A stretch of 64,000 nt of DNA, taken from contig NZ_VWWO01000003.1 of assembly GCF_011752935.1 (NCBI RefSeq), forward strand, positions 806,001-870,000, read 5' to 3'. This DNA comes from Chitinophaga sp. Cy-1792. GTDB lineage: Bacteria > Bacteroidota > Bacteroidia > Chitinophagales > Chitinophagaceae. This document shows positions 42,652 through 52,151 of the stretch, in pieces. How positions within the stretch are numbered: position 1 is the stretch's first letter; the number at the start of each line of letters is the position of its first letter. The notes beneath the pieces were generated by a model. It did not search any database. It was not told where the DNA came from and saw only the letters and a list, made by a program, of their open reading frames with translations. A program made the position numbers and the translations under genes.

Positions 42652-45600
42652 TTATGTATTAGATGGTTGATTGTTCTTGCCATATTCGCTGGGTAACTGG
42701 TTAAATTCCTTTTTAAACCATTTACGGAAATAATCCACGTCAGAAAACCCGGTCATGTAAGCCACTTCGTTTACATTATACTGTTGTGAGCCGAGTAAAC
42801 GGGCAGCCTGCCGTAAGCGGATACTACGGATAAACTCGATGGTGGTTTGGTTGGTAAGTGCTTTTAATTTCCGGTAAAGGGTGATGCGGCTCATGCTCAC
42901 CGCTGCGGCCAGGTCTTCCACATTGAGGGTAGGCTCTGCCATATTTTCTTCTATATAGGCGATAACGGTTTTCAGGAAGATATCATCGGGGCCGGTGACC
43001 GGAATCTGTTCGGGTGCCATGGCGGCCATGCGGCTATACCGCTCCCGCAGCAATTTCCGGGAATCCAGCAGGTTCTGTACCCTGGCGGTCAGCAGGGAAA
43101 TGCTGAAAGGCTTCGTGATATAATCATCTGCTCCGGTTTCATAACCCTCCCGGATAAACGAAACGGTAGACCTGGCGGATAATAATATAATAGGTATATG
43201 GCTGGTACGGTTGTCGTTCTTCAGCTGATGACAAAGCTCTACGCCATTCATGCCCGGCATCATCACATCGCTGATGATAATGTCCGGCAGGTGACTGGTG
43301 GCCAGCTCCAGCCCGGCAATGCCGTCCGCAGCCAGGTGAAGGGTATAACTCCCCCGGAACATATCCGCCAGGTAATGGAGCACATCTTTATTGTCTTCTA
43401 CGATCAGCATCACCGGGCCATCCCCTTCGGCGCTGCCTTGCTGCGGCGTGCTGTCTTCCCCTTCCGCAGGAGCCTGCAAGCGGAGATTGGTTGTTATCTG
43501 TACCATTTCTTCCGGCATAAGATGCTGGTTACTAACGGGAATGCGTATATTAAAAGTAGTGAACCCTGGCTGTTCAGGGGTTGCCTCCCGGCTATCTAAC
43601 CCGATGCTGCCATGGTGCAGTGTCACCAAACCTTTCACAAAGGCCAGCCCGATGCCGGTACCGCCCATCTGCAGGTTATGGAAGTCGTAATGGTTGAACT
43701 GCCCGAAGATCTTTTCAAAATGTGAAGCCGGAATGCCTATTCCGGTATCCGTTACCGTTAGTTTGCACATCGGGCCTTCATAGCCGATCTTTACGGTAAC
43801 AGCGCCGCCGGCGGGTGTAAACTTCAATGCGTTGGATAGCAGGTTAAACAGGATCTTCTCGAATTTATCTTTATCAAACCATACCGGCATCCGTTCTTCG
43901 CTGGTTTCCAGCTTCAGCTGGATATTCCGCCTGGTGGCCAGGTTCTCGAATGCGGCGGTCATCTCTCTGCAAAATGCTACCATATCTGCCTGCTCTGCCT
44001 GTAAAGGCATGCCGCCTTCTTCCAGCCGCCTGAAATCGAGGAGCTGGTCCATGAGCCGCATCAGCCGCTCGCCATTCTGACGGATCAGCAGCAGCTGCTG
44101 CCTTTCATCTCCATCTGCCTCCGGATTTTGCAGCAATTTCTCTACCGGCGCCATAATTAATGTCAGCGGCGTTTTGATGTCGTGGGAGATATTGGTGAAG
44201 AAGTCCATTTTATTTTTGGTCAGCTCCCGTTCTTTCTCGCGGATAACATGCTGCTTCATAATTTCATCGCGCAGCAGGGTGGTGCGGAGGTTATAGTAAT
44301 AGTACCAGAGCAGCAGCCCGCTGATAATCAGGCCGTAGGAGAGATAAGCATACCAGGTTTTCCAGAAGGGCGGGAGCACGCGTATACGCAGACAGGTAGG
44401 AGAGGTACTCCAGACGCCGTCGTTGTTGGCGGCCTTCACTTTAAAGGTGTAATTGCCAGGGTCCAGGTTGGTGAAGGTGGCGGAGGTCTGGTGGCCTACA
44501 TAATGCCACTTGTTATCGCCATGGAGGCCCTCCATCATATAGGCGAACTGGTTAGACTCCGAACTGATGTAATTCAGGGCCGCAAAATGTAAGGTGAAAT
44601 AGGCCTGGTCGTGGTTCAGGGTGATTTTGCTGGTATAGGTCACGGATTCTTTCAGTGGTGAATTTTCCGCGCCTACATCTACGGGTATGTTTTTAATTAA
44701 CATACCCGTCAGCGTTACTTTCGGTGGTACGGTGTTGTTGGACATGGTACGCGGACTAAACCGCATGATGCCATTGATGCCGCCAAACAGGATGTCGCCA
44801 TTGGCTGTTTTTACAGCGGGGTTCAGGTATTCCGTCGCCCCCGGCCAGTAGCCGATACCGAAATTGGTGACTTTGAGCAGGCCCGGACCTGCGGCCGGGA
44901 GGGAGTCCTGGCTGATCTTCATGATGTTATCCTGCCCGCTGACCCAGAGATTCCCGCCGTTATCTTCCACTATCCCGCGGATAATGACATCCGATAAACG
45001 CGCTTCTGTATCCGGCATCCGCAAATGGTTCAGGGCCAGATCCATATACATAAGACCGTTGTTATGTGTGCCCACCCATATGGTGCCGTTGCTGTCTTCC
45101 TGTATGCAGTGAACATTACTTGTAACGTTGAAAGGGTTCAGCAGGCTGTTGAGCGGCTGAATGAATTTGTCCTGGTTCCTGGGGAGGTAACAAAGTCCTT
45201 CGATGGTACCTACCCACAGATTCCCTTTACTGTCCTGCTTCAGGCAGTTGACATCACCATTGATCAGGCTATGCGGGTCATTTTTCTGGTGACAATAATA
45301 GGTGACATGTAGATTTTTATCAAGATGGTATACCCCGGATTCGGCGCCCAGCCACCAGCCGTTGTCGCTGCGTTCCATGGCGAATATGGCATGAATCCTT
45401 TTGCCTTCCGGGTCCCGGGGCGTTTTCAGGGGCACCCGCGTAAACGTAGCACTGGATATATCAAAAATATATAATCCTTCCAGGCTCCCTACCAGCAGGT
45501 GATTATCATCTTTTATCAGTAAAGATTTGATGATATCCTTGTTTACATTTTCGGTAGGAGAAGGTATATGGTAATATTTAAACGTATTATTTTGGGGGTC

Positions 45601-46743
45601 GTAGTAGTTGATACCTGCGCTGGTCGCTATCCACAGGGCATGTTTTTTATCTTCCTCAATGGCCATGGCGATGCGGCTGTTCATGCCGGTACCATCTTTC
45701 ATCAGCGAAGAGATATAACTCATATCATTGCCGGGATGTACCTGGCTGATGCCGCCCCAGTAGGTCCCGATCCAAACGGTGCCGGCCTGGTCCTGTATGA
45801 TGGAGCATACTGAGTTATAGCTCAGTGAAGAAGGATCATATTTATCATTGGTATAATGTGCGATCACTTTCCTGTTGCGGATAATGTACAATCCTTTACG
45901 GGTGCCTACCCAGGCGTCGTCGCGGATAAACCGTACGGCTTTTACCATTTCGTTGGCAATGGCATTTTCGCCGCCGCCAGCATGGAAATGCAGGCATTCA
46001 CCGCTATGGTTGTCGTATACCAGCAGCCCGCTGCCTTGTGTGCCTATCCATATTTCCTGTTCATGCCGGGTGATGGTGTGGATGTTGGATTGGCCATAGG
46101 CCTCCTGTTGGGTGATAGCTTCCGGCACTGGCAGCAGTTTTCCGGTGGCTGGCTGGTATTTGAGCAGAAAAGGACCGTAGCCGATCCAGAGGTTGCCATC
46201 GGCATCTTCGGCGAGGCCGCGTATCGTGGTATTGTAGGAGTCCTGCGGTAAAGGAATGCGGTTCAGCTGCTCATGCACGGGGTCATATTGATAGAACCTG
46301 CTTTTAGCACCTACCCATATACGTTTTTTTGAATCTTTAAAAATTGCTGATACGTCCTGTACATTTATTTCCCCGGAGGCTACACGAAATGTTTCCTTTC
46401 TGGTATCATATATATTCAGACCGTTAGCAGTGCCAATGAGAATATTACCGTTGTTGTCTTCGGTCAGACTATAAATAAAATTACTGCTGATACTGTTGGC
46501 GCCGGATTTATTATATCTGAAGATTTTTAATTCATCGTCACTATATCGGCACAGGCCATTTTCGGTGCCTATCCATATAAATCCTTTACTGTCCTGCAAT
46601 ATACAGTGGACGGTGCTTTGCGGAAGCCCTTGTGCAAGGCCTATCCGGGTAAAATGTACGGGATTATCCTGTGCATACAGCATTCCACAGGAAAATAGCG
46701 GGAGCAACAGCCACAGCAAGGCCCGGAAGGGATTGTTCACCAT
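42652..46743 (-). CDS. Hybrid two-component system regulator (HTCS) of the fucose-glycan locus
   Basis: The 1363-residue protein joins a whole signalling pathway in one chain. A signal peptide (about 1-24, MLYAQ) is followed by two seven-bladed reg_prop propellers (about 30-700, repeats such as GFIWIGTENGLCRY and GNLWVGTIEGLCYL), a Y_Y_Y domain (about 715-785) and a membrane segment (about 800-825). The kinase has His854 in FFTNISHDIKTPLT and a HATPase with FNLLSNALKFTP and GTGIGLAFV. The receiver has its phosphoacceptor Asp at about 1157 in PDIIISDVMMPGMNG. An AraC domain (about 1265-1360) closes it. Family members sense oligosaccharides in the periplasm and activate the adjacent susCD operon. 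The start at 46743 places the signal peptide correctly. Confidence 0.96.
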   Translation of the reverse strand: MVNNPFRALLWLLLPLFSCGMLYAQDNPVHFTRIGLAQGLPQSTVHCILQDSKGFIWIGTENGLCRYSDDELKIFRYNKSGANSISSNFIYSLTEDNNGNILIGTANGLNIYDTRKETFRVASGEINVQDVSAIFKDSKKRIWVGAKSRFYQYDPVHEQLNRIPLPQDSYNTTIRGLAEDADGNLWIGYGPFLLKYQPATGKLLPVPEAITQQEAYGQSNIHTITRHEQEIWIGTQGSGLLVYDNHSGECLHFHAGGGENAIANEMVKAVRFIRDDAWVGTRKGLYIIRNRKVIAHYTNDKYDPSSLSYNSVCSIIQDQAGTVWIGTYWGGISQVHPGNDMSYISSLMKDGTGMNSRIAMAIEEDKKHALWIATSAGINYYDPQNNTFKYYHIPSPTENVNKDIIKSLLIKDDNHLLVGSLEGLYIFDISSATFTRVPLKTPRDPEGKRIHAIFAMERSDNGWWLGAESGVYHLDKNLHVTYYCHQKNDPHSLINGDVNCLKQDSKGNLWVGTIEGLCYLPRNQDKFIQPLNSLLNPFNVTSNVHCIQEDSNGTIWVGTHNNGLMYMDLALNHLRMPDTEARLSDVIIRGIVEDNGGNLWVSGQDNIMKISQDSLPAAGPGLLKVTNFGIGYWPGATEYLNPAVKTANGDILFGGINGIMRFSPRTMSNNTVPPKVTLTGMLIKNIPVDVGAENSPLKESVTYTSKITLNHDQAYFTLHFAALNYISSESNQFAYMMEGLHGDNKWHYVGHQTSATFTNLDPGNYTFKVKAANNDGVWSTSPTCLRIRVLPPFWKTWYAYLSYGLIISGLLLWYYYYNLRTTLLRDEIMKQHVIREKERELTKNKMDFFTNISHDIKTPLTLIMAPVEKLLQNPEADGDERQQLLLIRQNGERLMRLMDQLLDFRRLEEGGMPLQAEQADMVAFCREMTAAFENLATRRNIQLKLETSEERMPVWFDKDKFEKILFNLLSNALKFTPAGGAVTVKIGYEGPMCKLTVTDTGIGIPASHFEKIFGQFNHYDFHNLQMGGTGIGLAFVKGLVTLHHGSIGLDSREATPEQPGFTTFNIRIPVSNQHLMPEEMVQITTNLRLQAPAEGEDSTPQQGSAEGDGPVMLIVEDNKDVLHYLADMFRGSYTLHLAADGIAGLELATSHLPDIIISDVMMPGMNGVELCHQLKNDNRTSHIPIILLSARSTVSFIREGYETGADDYITKPFSISLLTARVQNLLDSRKLLRERYSRMAAMAPEQIPVTGPDDIFLKTVIAYIEENMAEPTLNVEDLAAAVSMSRITLYRKLKALTNQTTIEFIRSIRLRQAARLLGSQQYNVNEVAYMTGFSDVDYFRKWFKKEFNQLPSEYGKNNQPSNT

Positions 46744-47077
46744 TCTGAATTTCTCTACACACATTGTAGCTACAATAATTGGTTGACACGTTTCGCGTAA
46801 TATCAAGGTAGGTTGGATAATCGATATAAATAGCTTTATGGCAAGATATTATCAGTATTGGTTAAAATATTAATCCCGCTGTTATTTGATGGGTAGATGA
46901 ACAATATATATTCATCGATTAAATTTTTATTAATGAGATAAAATCGCAGTAAAGTGGCGTCGATTTTGATATTGATTAATTAAGGATTTCTTAAGCTACA
47001 GAAACAGCGTTTTGAAATTATTTGCACGTATCTTTGCGCGCCCCATTACAACAATTCTAAACCCGAACTATCGAAAA
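46744..47077. other. Divergent intergenic region upstream of the hybrid regulator
   Basis: This 334-bp AT-rich region separates the hybrid regulator (leftward) from a receiver-like gene (rightward). A rightward -7 box TATCTTTGC is at 47029-47037. A leftward near-match (TACCTTGA) is at about 46809-46802. No RNA gene or small coding frame was recognised. Confidence 0.45.
47029..47037 (+). promoter_or_regulatory. -7 promoter box (TATCTTTGC) of the receiver-like gene
   Basis: This exact match to TAnnTTTGC predicts a start near 47043, about 35 bases before the ATG at 47078. The TTG at 47012-47014 is only 14 bp away, too close for a standard -33 element. Confidence 0.55.
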
Positions 47078-47470
47078 ATGGAACCATCAATCACTTTTTT
47101 ACTGATTGACCCTAATGAGGATCATCGTTTACAATATTATTATGCACTGGATTTATCCGGAAAATCAAAGGCATGTATCTGTCAGCCGGATATGAATGCA
47201 GCTTTGAGTTACCTGGAGTCTCATCCTGGTTTCCGCCCGGATTATATTTTTCAGAATACCGCGGCTACTTACCTGGACAGCATGGCGTTTAATACCGCGC
47301 TGCAACTGCTGGATGGTCTGAAACATACGACCGTATTACATCAGCATTATAATATTGCCACTGCACGTAATCACAGTTTTCCGCTGATGCCACAGGTATA
47401 CCTGCTGAAAGAGCAGCTGCTGGCCATGTTTGAAGCGAATGCTGCGGTGCTCGAACTGCAATACCACTAG
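47078..47470 (+). CDS. Receiver-like protein without the phosphoacceptor aspartate
   Basis: The 130-residue protein follows the receiver fold: ITFLLIDPNEDHRLQYYYAL has acidic residues Asp11, Glu14 and Asp15 after strand 1, and PDYIFQN puts Asn60 where the phosphorylated aspartate should be. The Thr84/Thr85 position and Lys111 (VYLLKEQ) are retained. It should therefore be unable to accept phosphate in the normal way (an Asp-to-Asn pseudo-receiver). The start was placed at the ATG at 47078, because the frame further upstream begins with TTG and contains the -7 box. It lies 53-77 bp before the TPR regulator gene, depending on that gene's start. Confidence 0.65.
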   Translation: MEPSITFLLIDPNEDHRLQYYYALDLSGKSKACICQPDMNAALSYLESHPGFRPDYIFQNTAATYLDSMAFNTALQLLDGLKHTTVLHQHYNIATARNHSFPLMPQVYLLKEQLLAMFEANAAVLELQYH

Positions 47471-47522
47471 CCGGTAATGATTTGATAACATACAGGTAAC
47501 AGTAAAAATATTTCTTTGTGGA

Positions 47523-49133
47523 ATGTTTTACCGATTTAAGTGTTGCATGTATCGTTATTGTAAGTTGTTCCTGGTAACACTGTTGTGTTGTATTTGTGGG
47601 GCCGGTCAGAAAATTGCTGCTCAATATAAACCCGATCCTGCCGTTGCTGCGGCCATAGCGCTCAGTCGTCAGTATCCTGATTCCGCATTCGAAAAGTTAC
47701 GCGTTCTTCAGAGTGGGGCCATTAACAATAAGGATGATCTCCGTACAGGCGTTTGCCTGATGGAGATGGGAAAAATATGTGTAGACCAGGGATATTACCC
47801 CAAAGCCCTCGAGTACTATCAGCAGGCCCAGTCTATGCTGGAAGCCGCCGGCGCTATCACGCTGGAAGCGGATAACCTCAACGCGATGGGCGTATTATAT
47901 TATCATAATATCAATAAGCCCGCTGCGGCACAGGTACACCAGCGTGCATTACAGCTCTATCGCAAAGCCGCTGATACTGCCGGCATCGCCGCTACCTATG
48001 GCCATATCGGTCACCTCTTTGAAAAAGCACAGCAACCCGACAGCGCCTTCTACTATAACCGCCTGGCACTCCGTGCCTATGAAAGCATCCGCGATCATAA
48101 AGGCATCGCCGGCATATACGAAAACCTGGGAAGTATTTATGAAGACCAGGAAAAGTACGACTCCGCACTCGTATTCTTTAATAAGGCCCTCGCGGTTTAT
48201 GAGTCCGACAACGACCGGATAGGCAGTATAGAAGTGGTAAATAATATAGGTGACATCTACCGTAAAACCAACCGCCTCATACAAAGTATGCAGTTCAGCC
48301 GCCAGGCACTCGCCATGGCAAGGGCTACCAACAATAACTACCAGATCGGCGCCGCCTGCAAGGATATTGCCCTGAACTTCAAACTGCTCGGACAGCACGA
48401 CAGCGCCTTCGTATACATGGAACAAAGCCGCAAATCCCTGCTGAGCATCTATTCCGAGCAGAACAACCGCCAGATGAGCTTCCTGCGCATCATCTATGAT
48501 ATCAATAAAAAAAATGATGAGATCCTGCGACTGGAAAACAGTCACCGTATCAATATCGTCATCTATTCGGCCCTGGCTGCAGTGGTGCTGTTGCTGGTGG
48601 TCGTAAGTCTGCTGATCATCTCCCGCCAGAAATTAAAAATACGCGAGCAAAAGGCTATTTCCGATAAAAACGAACAGGTACAGGAAGCCCAGAAAGACCA
48701 GCTGGAGCTCAACAGCAAAAAACTGGCTTCCCATACTTTGCAGGTCATCCAACGTAATCAGTTCATGGATGAATTAAAAGATAGTATCTCCACTATTGTA
48801 AAAGATGACAAACGGGATAATAAAAAACAACTGCAGCAGATCCTCCTGAAAATAGAACAGAACCAACACCACGAAAAACAATGGGACGAGTTCAACAGTA
48901 TTTTCGGACAGGTACACCAGTCATTCTTCGATAAACTCAACGCACTCTCCAACGACCTGACGAGTAACGATATCAAATTGGTTGCCCTCCATAAAATGAA
49001 TATCAATTCAAAAGATATGGCCACCATCCTGGGCATCTCGCAAGACAGTTTACGTGTTGCCCGCTACCGGGTACGCAAAAAACTAAACCTCCCGGAAGGA
49101 GATACCTTAAACACGTTTGCACAGAATTTATAG
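47523..49133 (+). CDS. Membrane-bound TPR / coiled-coil / HTH regulator
   Basis: The 536-residue protein has a signal peptide (to about residue 34), five or six TPR repeats (about 55-320; GYYPKALEYYQQAQSMLEAAG, KYDSALVFFNKALAVYES), one membrane helix (about 343-368), a cytoplasmic coiled coil (about 370-480) and a C-terminal LuxR-like helix-turn-helix (LTSNDIKLVALHKMNINSKDMATILGISQDSLRVARYRVRKKL). This architecture is a common Bacteroidota one-component membrane regulator of TonB-dependent uptake operons. It lies directly upstream of the TonB receptor/phytase operon. An alternative start is the ATG at 47547, which would leave a short leader after a near-consensus -7 box at 47511-47518. Confidence 0.85.
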   Translation: MFYRFKCCMYRYCKLFLVTLLCCICGAGQKIAAQYKPDPAVAAAIALSRQYPDSAFEKLRVLQSGAINNKDDLRTGVCLMEMGKICVDQGYYPKALEYYQQAQSMLEAAGAITLEADNLNAMGVLYYHNINKPAAAQVHQRALQLYRKAADTAGIAATYGHIGHLFEKAQQPDSAFYYNRLALRAYESIRDHKGIAGIYENLGSIYEDQEKYDSALVFFNKALAVYESDNDRIGSIEVVNNIGDIYRKTNRLIQSMQFSRQALAMARATNNNYQIGAACKDIALNFKLLGQHDSAFVYMEQSRKSLLSIYSEQNNRQMSFLRIIYDINKKNDEILRLENSHRINIVIYSALAAVVLLLVVVSLLIISRQKLKIREQKAISDKNEQVQEAQKDQLELNSKKLASHTLQVIQRNQFMDELKDSISTIVKDDKRDNKKQLQQILLKIEQNQHHEKQWDEFNSIFGQVHQSFFDKLNALSNDLTSNDIKLVALHKMNINSKDMATILGISQDSLRVARYRVRKKLNLPEGDTLNTFAQNL

Positions 49134-49228
49134 GACTTAACATTCCGGTAATATTGGCTTAACGTAATGGTAATGGTTATTCGTGTAACGGTTAAATTAC
49201 TGAAAATCAATCATTTATTTGTTGTTTG

Positions 49229-49292
49229 TTCACGCTGATAACGCTTTGTTTACGGCCTTGTTAACGGTGATAACGATTTGCTTACGCCTGTT
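49229..49292 (+). promoter_or_regulatory. 32-bp tandem repeat, operator-like array of six TNACG sites
   Basis: Two adjacent 32-bp units (49229-49260 and 49261-49292) are alike at most positions. Each holds three hexamers ending in ACG, at offsets 0, 9 and 20 (TTCACG, ATAACG, TTTACG; then TTAACG, ATAACG, CTTACG). Roughly one-turn (9 and 11 bp) spacing is typical of head-to-tail binding by OmpR/PhoB-type activators. The array ends two bases before a candidate -33 TTG. Confidence 0.6.
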
Positions 49293-49294
49293 TC

Positions 49295-49326
49295 TTGAAA
49301 AATTTTGCGGCCGATTTCACATTTGC
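49295..49326 (+). promoter_or_regulatory. Candidate promoter of the TonB receptor / phytase operon
   Basis: A TTG at 49295-49297 and CACATTTGC at 49318-49326 (one mismatch to TAnnTTTGC) are separated by 20 bp, the standard spacing. The predicted transcript starts about 40 bases before the receptor ATG. The imperfect -7 box fits a promoter that needs an activator bound at the array upstream. Confidence 0.5.
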
Positions 49327-49370
49327 GTCGTGGTTGGGAAACACCCCTGACCAGGCAAAAACAAACTACG

Positions 49371-52130
49371 ATGAAGTCATTGCTACAAATTTTCCTTTGC
49401 CTCTTTCTGAGTATCTCCGCAGCATTTGCCGGAGGTATTAAAGGGCATATCTATGATCAGAAAACTGGTGAGCCACTTCCCGGCGTAACCATTTTACTGC
49501 AGCCATCCAAACAGGTGGCACTGAGCGGACTGGATGGTTCCTTTACTTTTAAGGATGCACCTGTAGGTCATTATACGCTGGTGATTTCCCACCTTACCTT
49601 TAAATCGCTCAGTAAAGAAATAACAGTAGTAGAGAAAGATAATCCCCAGGTCAACATTTACCTGAGTGAAAAAAGCAGCAAAAACCTGAACGAAGTAGTG
49701 GTGGCTGCCAGCGGCAAAGGCTCCTCAGAGAATAACGCCCGCAAACTGGAACAGAAAGCGCCTATCGTCATGAACGCTGTTTCCGGTGCTGCCATCGAAG
49801 TATCACCAGATCTCACTGTTGCCAACGTTATCCAACGTGTTTCCGGCGTATCCATAGAACGCAGCAGCAACGGGGAAGGACAATATGCCATCCTCCGTGG
49901 TATGGACAAACGCTACAACTATACGCTGATCAACGGCGTGAAAATCCCCAGCCCGGATAATAAATACCGCTACGTGCCTTTAGACCTTTTCCCGGCTGAT
50001 CTGCTGGAAAGGCTCGAAATCTATAAATCCCTGACACCTAACATGGAAGGCGACGCCGTAGGCGGTGCCGTAAACATGGTGATGAAAGACGCTACCCCGG
50101 GCTTACAGCTGAACGTCAACCTGGGCGCCGGCTACAGCCAGGGTGTACTCGATAAAGGCTACCTGGGCTTCTCCCCGGATAAAGCAAATGGGCTCTCTCC
50201 CTACGAAATCCATGGTAAAGACTATAACGCTACGCCGGCAGATTTCAATAAAGGTACCCTGGACTATAAAGCGAAGAACTTCACCCCTAACACGGTGGCA
50301 GGTCTGACACTGGGACAACGTTTCTTCAACAACAAACTGGGTGTATTGCTCGCAGGTAGCTTCCAGAATACCTTCCGCACCACTACCAGCACTTTCTACG
50401 GCCATAGCGTAGATAGTACCGATCGCTACGCCGTAGTAACGAGCATGAATAAACGCCAGTATTACGAACAGCAGCAACGTACCGGTTTACACGGAAAAAT
50501 AGATTATGTTATTAACGAGAATAACAAAATCTCTTTCTACAACGCCTACATGCACCTGAAAAACCTGCAGACACGCGACGGTATCATCACCAGCTTCAGC
50601 AGCGACTATAAACCAGAACAGGGCAGTGCAAAGCTGACGTATGAAACCCGTACCCGTCGTATCGATCAGCAGATCTACAACGGTACCCTGCATGGTGATC
50701 ATAAACTGATCCCTGAAAGATTAAAACTGCAATGGTCTGCAGTGGTGTCCTCAGCAAAAAATGATGCACCCGATAATACCCTTATCGATCTGTATGGTGT
50801 ACGTACCAACAACGTAGATACCCGCACCAATGTAGACAGAGCGTCCCGCCGTTGGGAAAGAAATACCGACAACGACCTCGCCGGTTACCTGGACCTGACC
50901 TATTCTGCCAGGATTGGTGGTAGCAAGGCAGATTTCAGTGCAGGTGGTTTATATCGTGATAAACAACGCAGCAGCTTCTATAATAACTATAGTCTGCGCC
51001 CAAGCAATACCCAGGCGCTGTATGGTAAAGACTTCAACAGCTATACAGACATTATCTGGGACGTACAGAACCCGACAGGTGCCGTAGGAAATGCATTGAC
51101 CTATGATGCTTCTGAGAAAATCGCTGCCGGCTACGGTATGGCGAAATTCAAGTTCGCTGACCTGGAAGTAATCGGTGGTGTACGCGTAGAACATACCAAC
51201 CAGGGTTATAAAATGTATTTCCCGCAAGGAGAACCTAAGCCGGTGAATAACCAGGAATATACTGATGTATTGCCTTCCCTGAACCTGAAATATGAGCTGG
51301 CGCACCATCAGCAGCTGCGTGCAAGCTACTTCCGTTCTATCAACCGTCCTGGATTCTTTGAGATTGTGCCAGGCAAAATTGTACAGGAAGATTATACCGA
51401 ACGTGGTTATGCCGACCTGAAACACGCCGTGGCAGATAACTTTGACCTGCGTTATGAACTGTTCCCTAAAGCTGGCGATCAGTTCCTCGTAGGGGTTTTC
51501 TACAAAACAATTGCTAACCCTATCGAATATACGCTGCAACCTGATGCTACCCGCCCTATGGATGTTTACTATATGCCAGGTAACTTCGGTACAGCACATA
51601 ACTACGGACTGGAAGCGGATTTCATCCACTTCTTCAGCAAACTCGGTGTGAAAGCAAACTATACTTATACCCACTCTGCCATCACTACCCTGAAAACAAA
51701 AAGAATCCGTGACGACAAAGGCAACCAGGTGCCTGTCCAGGTAGAACAAACCAGACCACTGTTTGGCCAGTCTGAACACATTGCTAACCTTTCCATGCTG
51801 TACAAAGACATGAAGAAAGGCTGGGAACTGCAGCTGGCAGGTGCTTACACCGGTCCGCGTATCAACACCGTTTCACAATTCGTAGATAATGACCTGTGGC
51901 AGAAAGGATTTATACAGATGGACTTCTCTGTAGAAAAACACTTCCTGAAACACTGGACTGTTTACGGTAAAGCGAATAACCTGCTCAATACACCTTCAAC
52001 TATTTTCATCAAAGGTCATAACGTAAGAAACGACAACATGCCTGGTCAGTCAGCAACATCTAATGAAACGCTGATCCGCAAAGAGTATTACGGTCAGACT
52101 TACCTGCTGGGTGTACGTTATAAATTATAA
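49371..52130 (+). CDS. TonB-dependent outer-membrane receptor of the phytase locus
   Basis: The 919-residue protein has a signal peptide (about 1-21, AAFAG), an N-terminal carboxypeptidase-like domain (IKGHIYDQKTGEPLPGVTILLQ), a plug with VIQRVSGVSIERSSNGEGQYAILRGMDKRYNYTLING and GDAVGGAVNMVMKDA, and a long barrel ending YYGQTYLLGVRYKL. It is of the FecA/TIGR01782-like group, without the SusC signature KDAxxxAxYG and without a SusD partner. It probably imports a phosphorus-containing ligand such as inositol phosphates, judged from the downstream phytase. The start at 49371 was chosen because it gives a clean signal peptide. Confidence 0.88.
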   Translation: MKSLLQIFLCLFLSISAAFAGGIKGHIYDQKTGEPLPGVTILLQPSKQVALSGLDGSFTFKDAPVGHYTLVISHLTFKSLSKEITVVEKDNPQVNIYLSEKSSKNLNEVVVAASGKGSSENNARKLEQKAPIVMNAVSGAAIEVSPDLTVANVIQRVSGVSIERSSNGEGQYAILRGMDKRYNYTLINGVKIPSPDNKYRYVPLDLFPADLLERLEIYKSLTPNMEGDAVGGAVNMVMKDATPGLQLNVNLGAGYSQGVLDKGYLGFSPDKANGLSPYEIHGKDYNATPADFNKGTLDYKAKNFTPNTVAGLTLGQRFFNNKLGVLLAGSFQNTFRTTTSTFYGHSVDSTDRYAVVTSMNKRQYYEQQQRTGLHGKIDYVINENNKISFYNAYMHLKNLQTRDGIITSFSSDYKPEQGSAKLTYETRTRRIDQQIYNGTLHGDHKLIPERLKLQWSAVVSSAKNDAPDNTLIDLYGVRTNNVDTRTNVDRASRRWERNTDNDLAGYLDLTYSARIGGSKADFSAGGLYRDKQRSSFYNNYSLRPSNTQALYGKDFNSYTDIIWDVQNPTGAVGNALTYDASEKIAAGYGMAKFKFADLEVIGGVRVEHTNQGYKMYFPQGEPKPVNNQEYTDVLPSLNLKYELAHHQQLRASYFRSINRPGFFEIVPGKIVQEDYTERGYADLKHAVADNFDLRYELFPKAGDQFLVGVFYKTIANPIEYTLQPDATRPMDVYYMPGNFGTAHNYGLEADFIHFFSKLGVKANYTYTHSAITTLKTKRIRDDKGNQVPVQVEQTRPLFGQSEHIANLSMLYKDMKKGWELQLAGAYTGPRINTVSQFVDNDLWQKGFIQMDFSVEKHFLKHWTVYGKANNLLNTPSTIFIKGHNVRNDNMPGQSATSNETLIRKEYYGQTYLLGVRYKL

Positions 52131-52151
52131 TCTTCTTTAAAAATATTGGAT

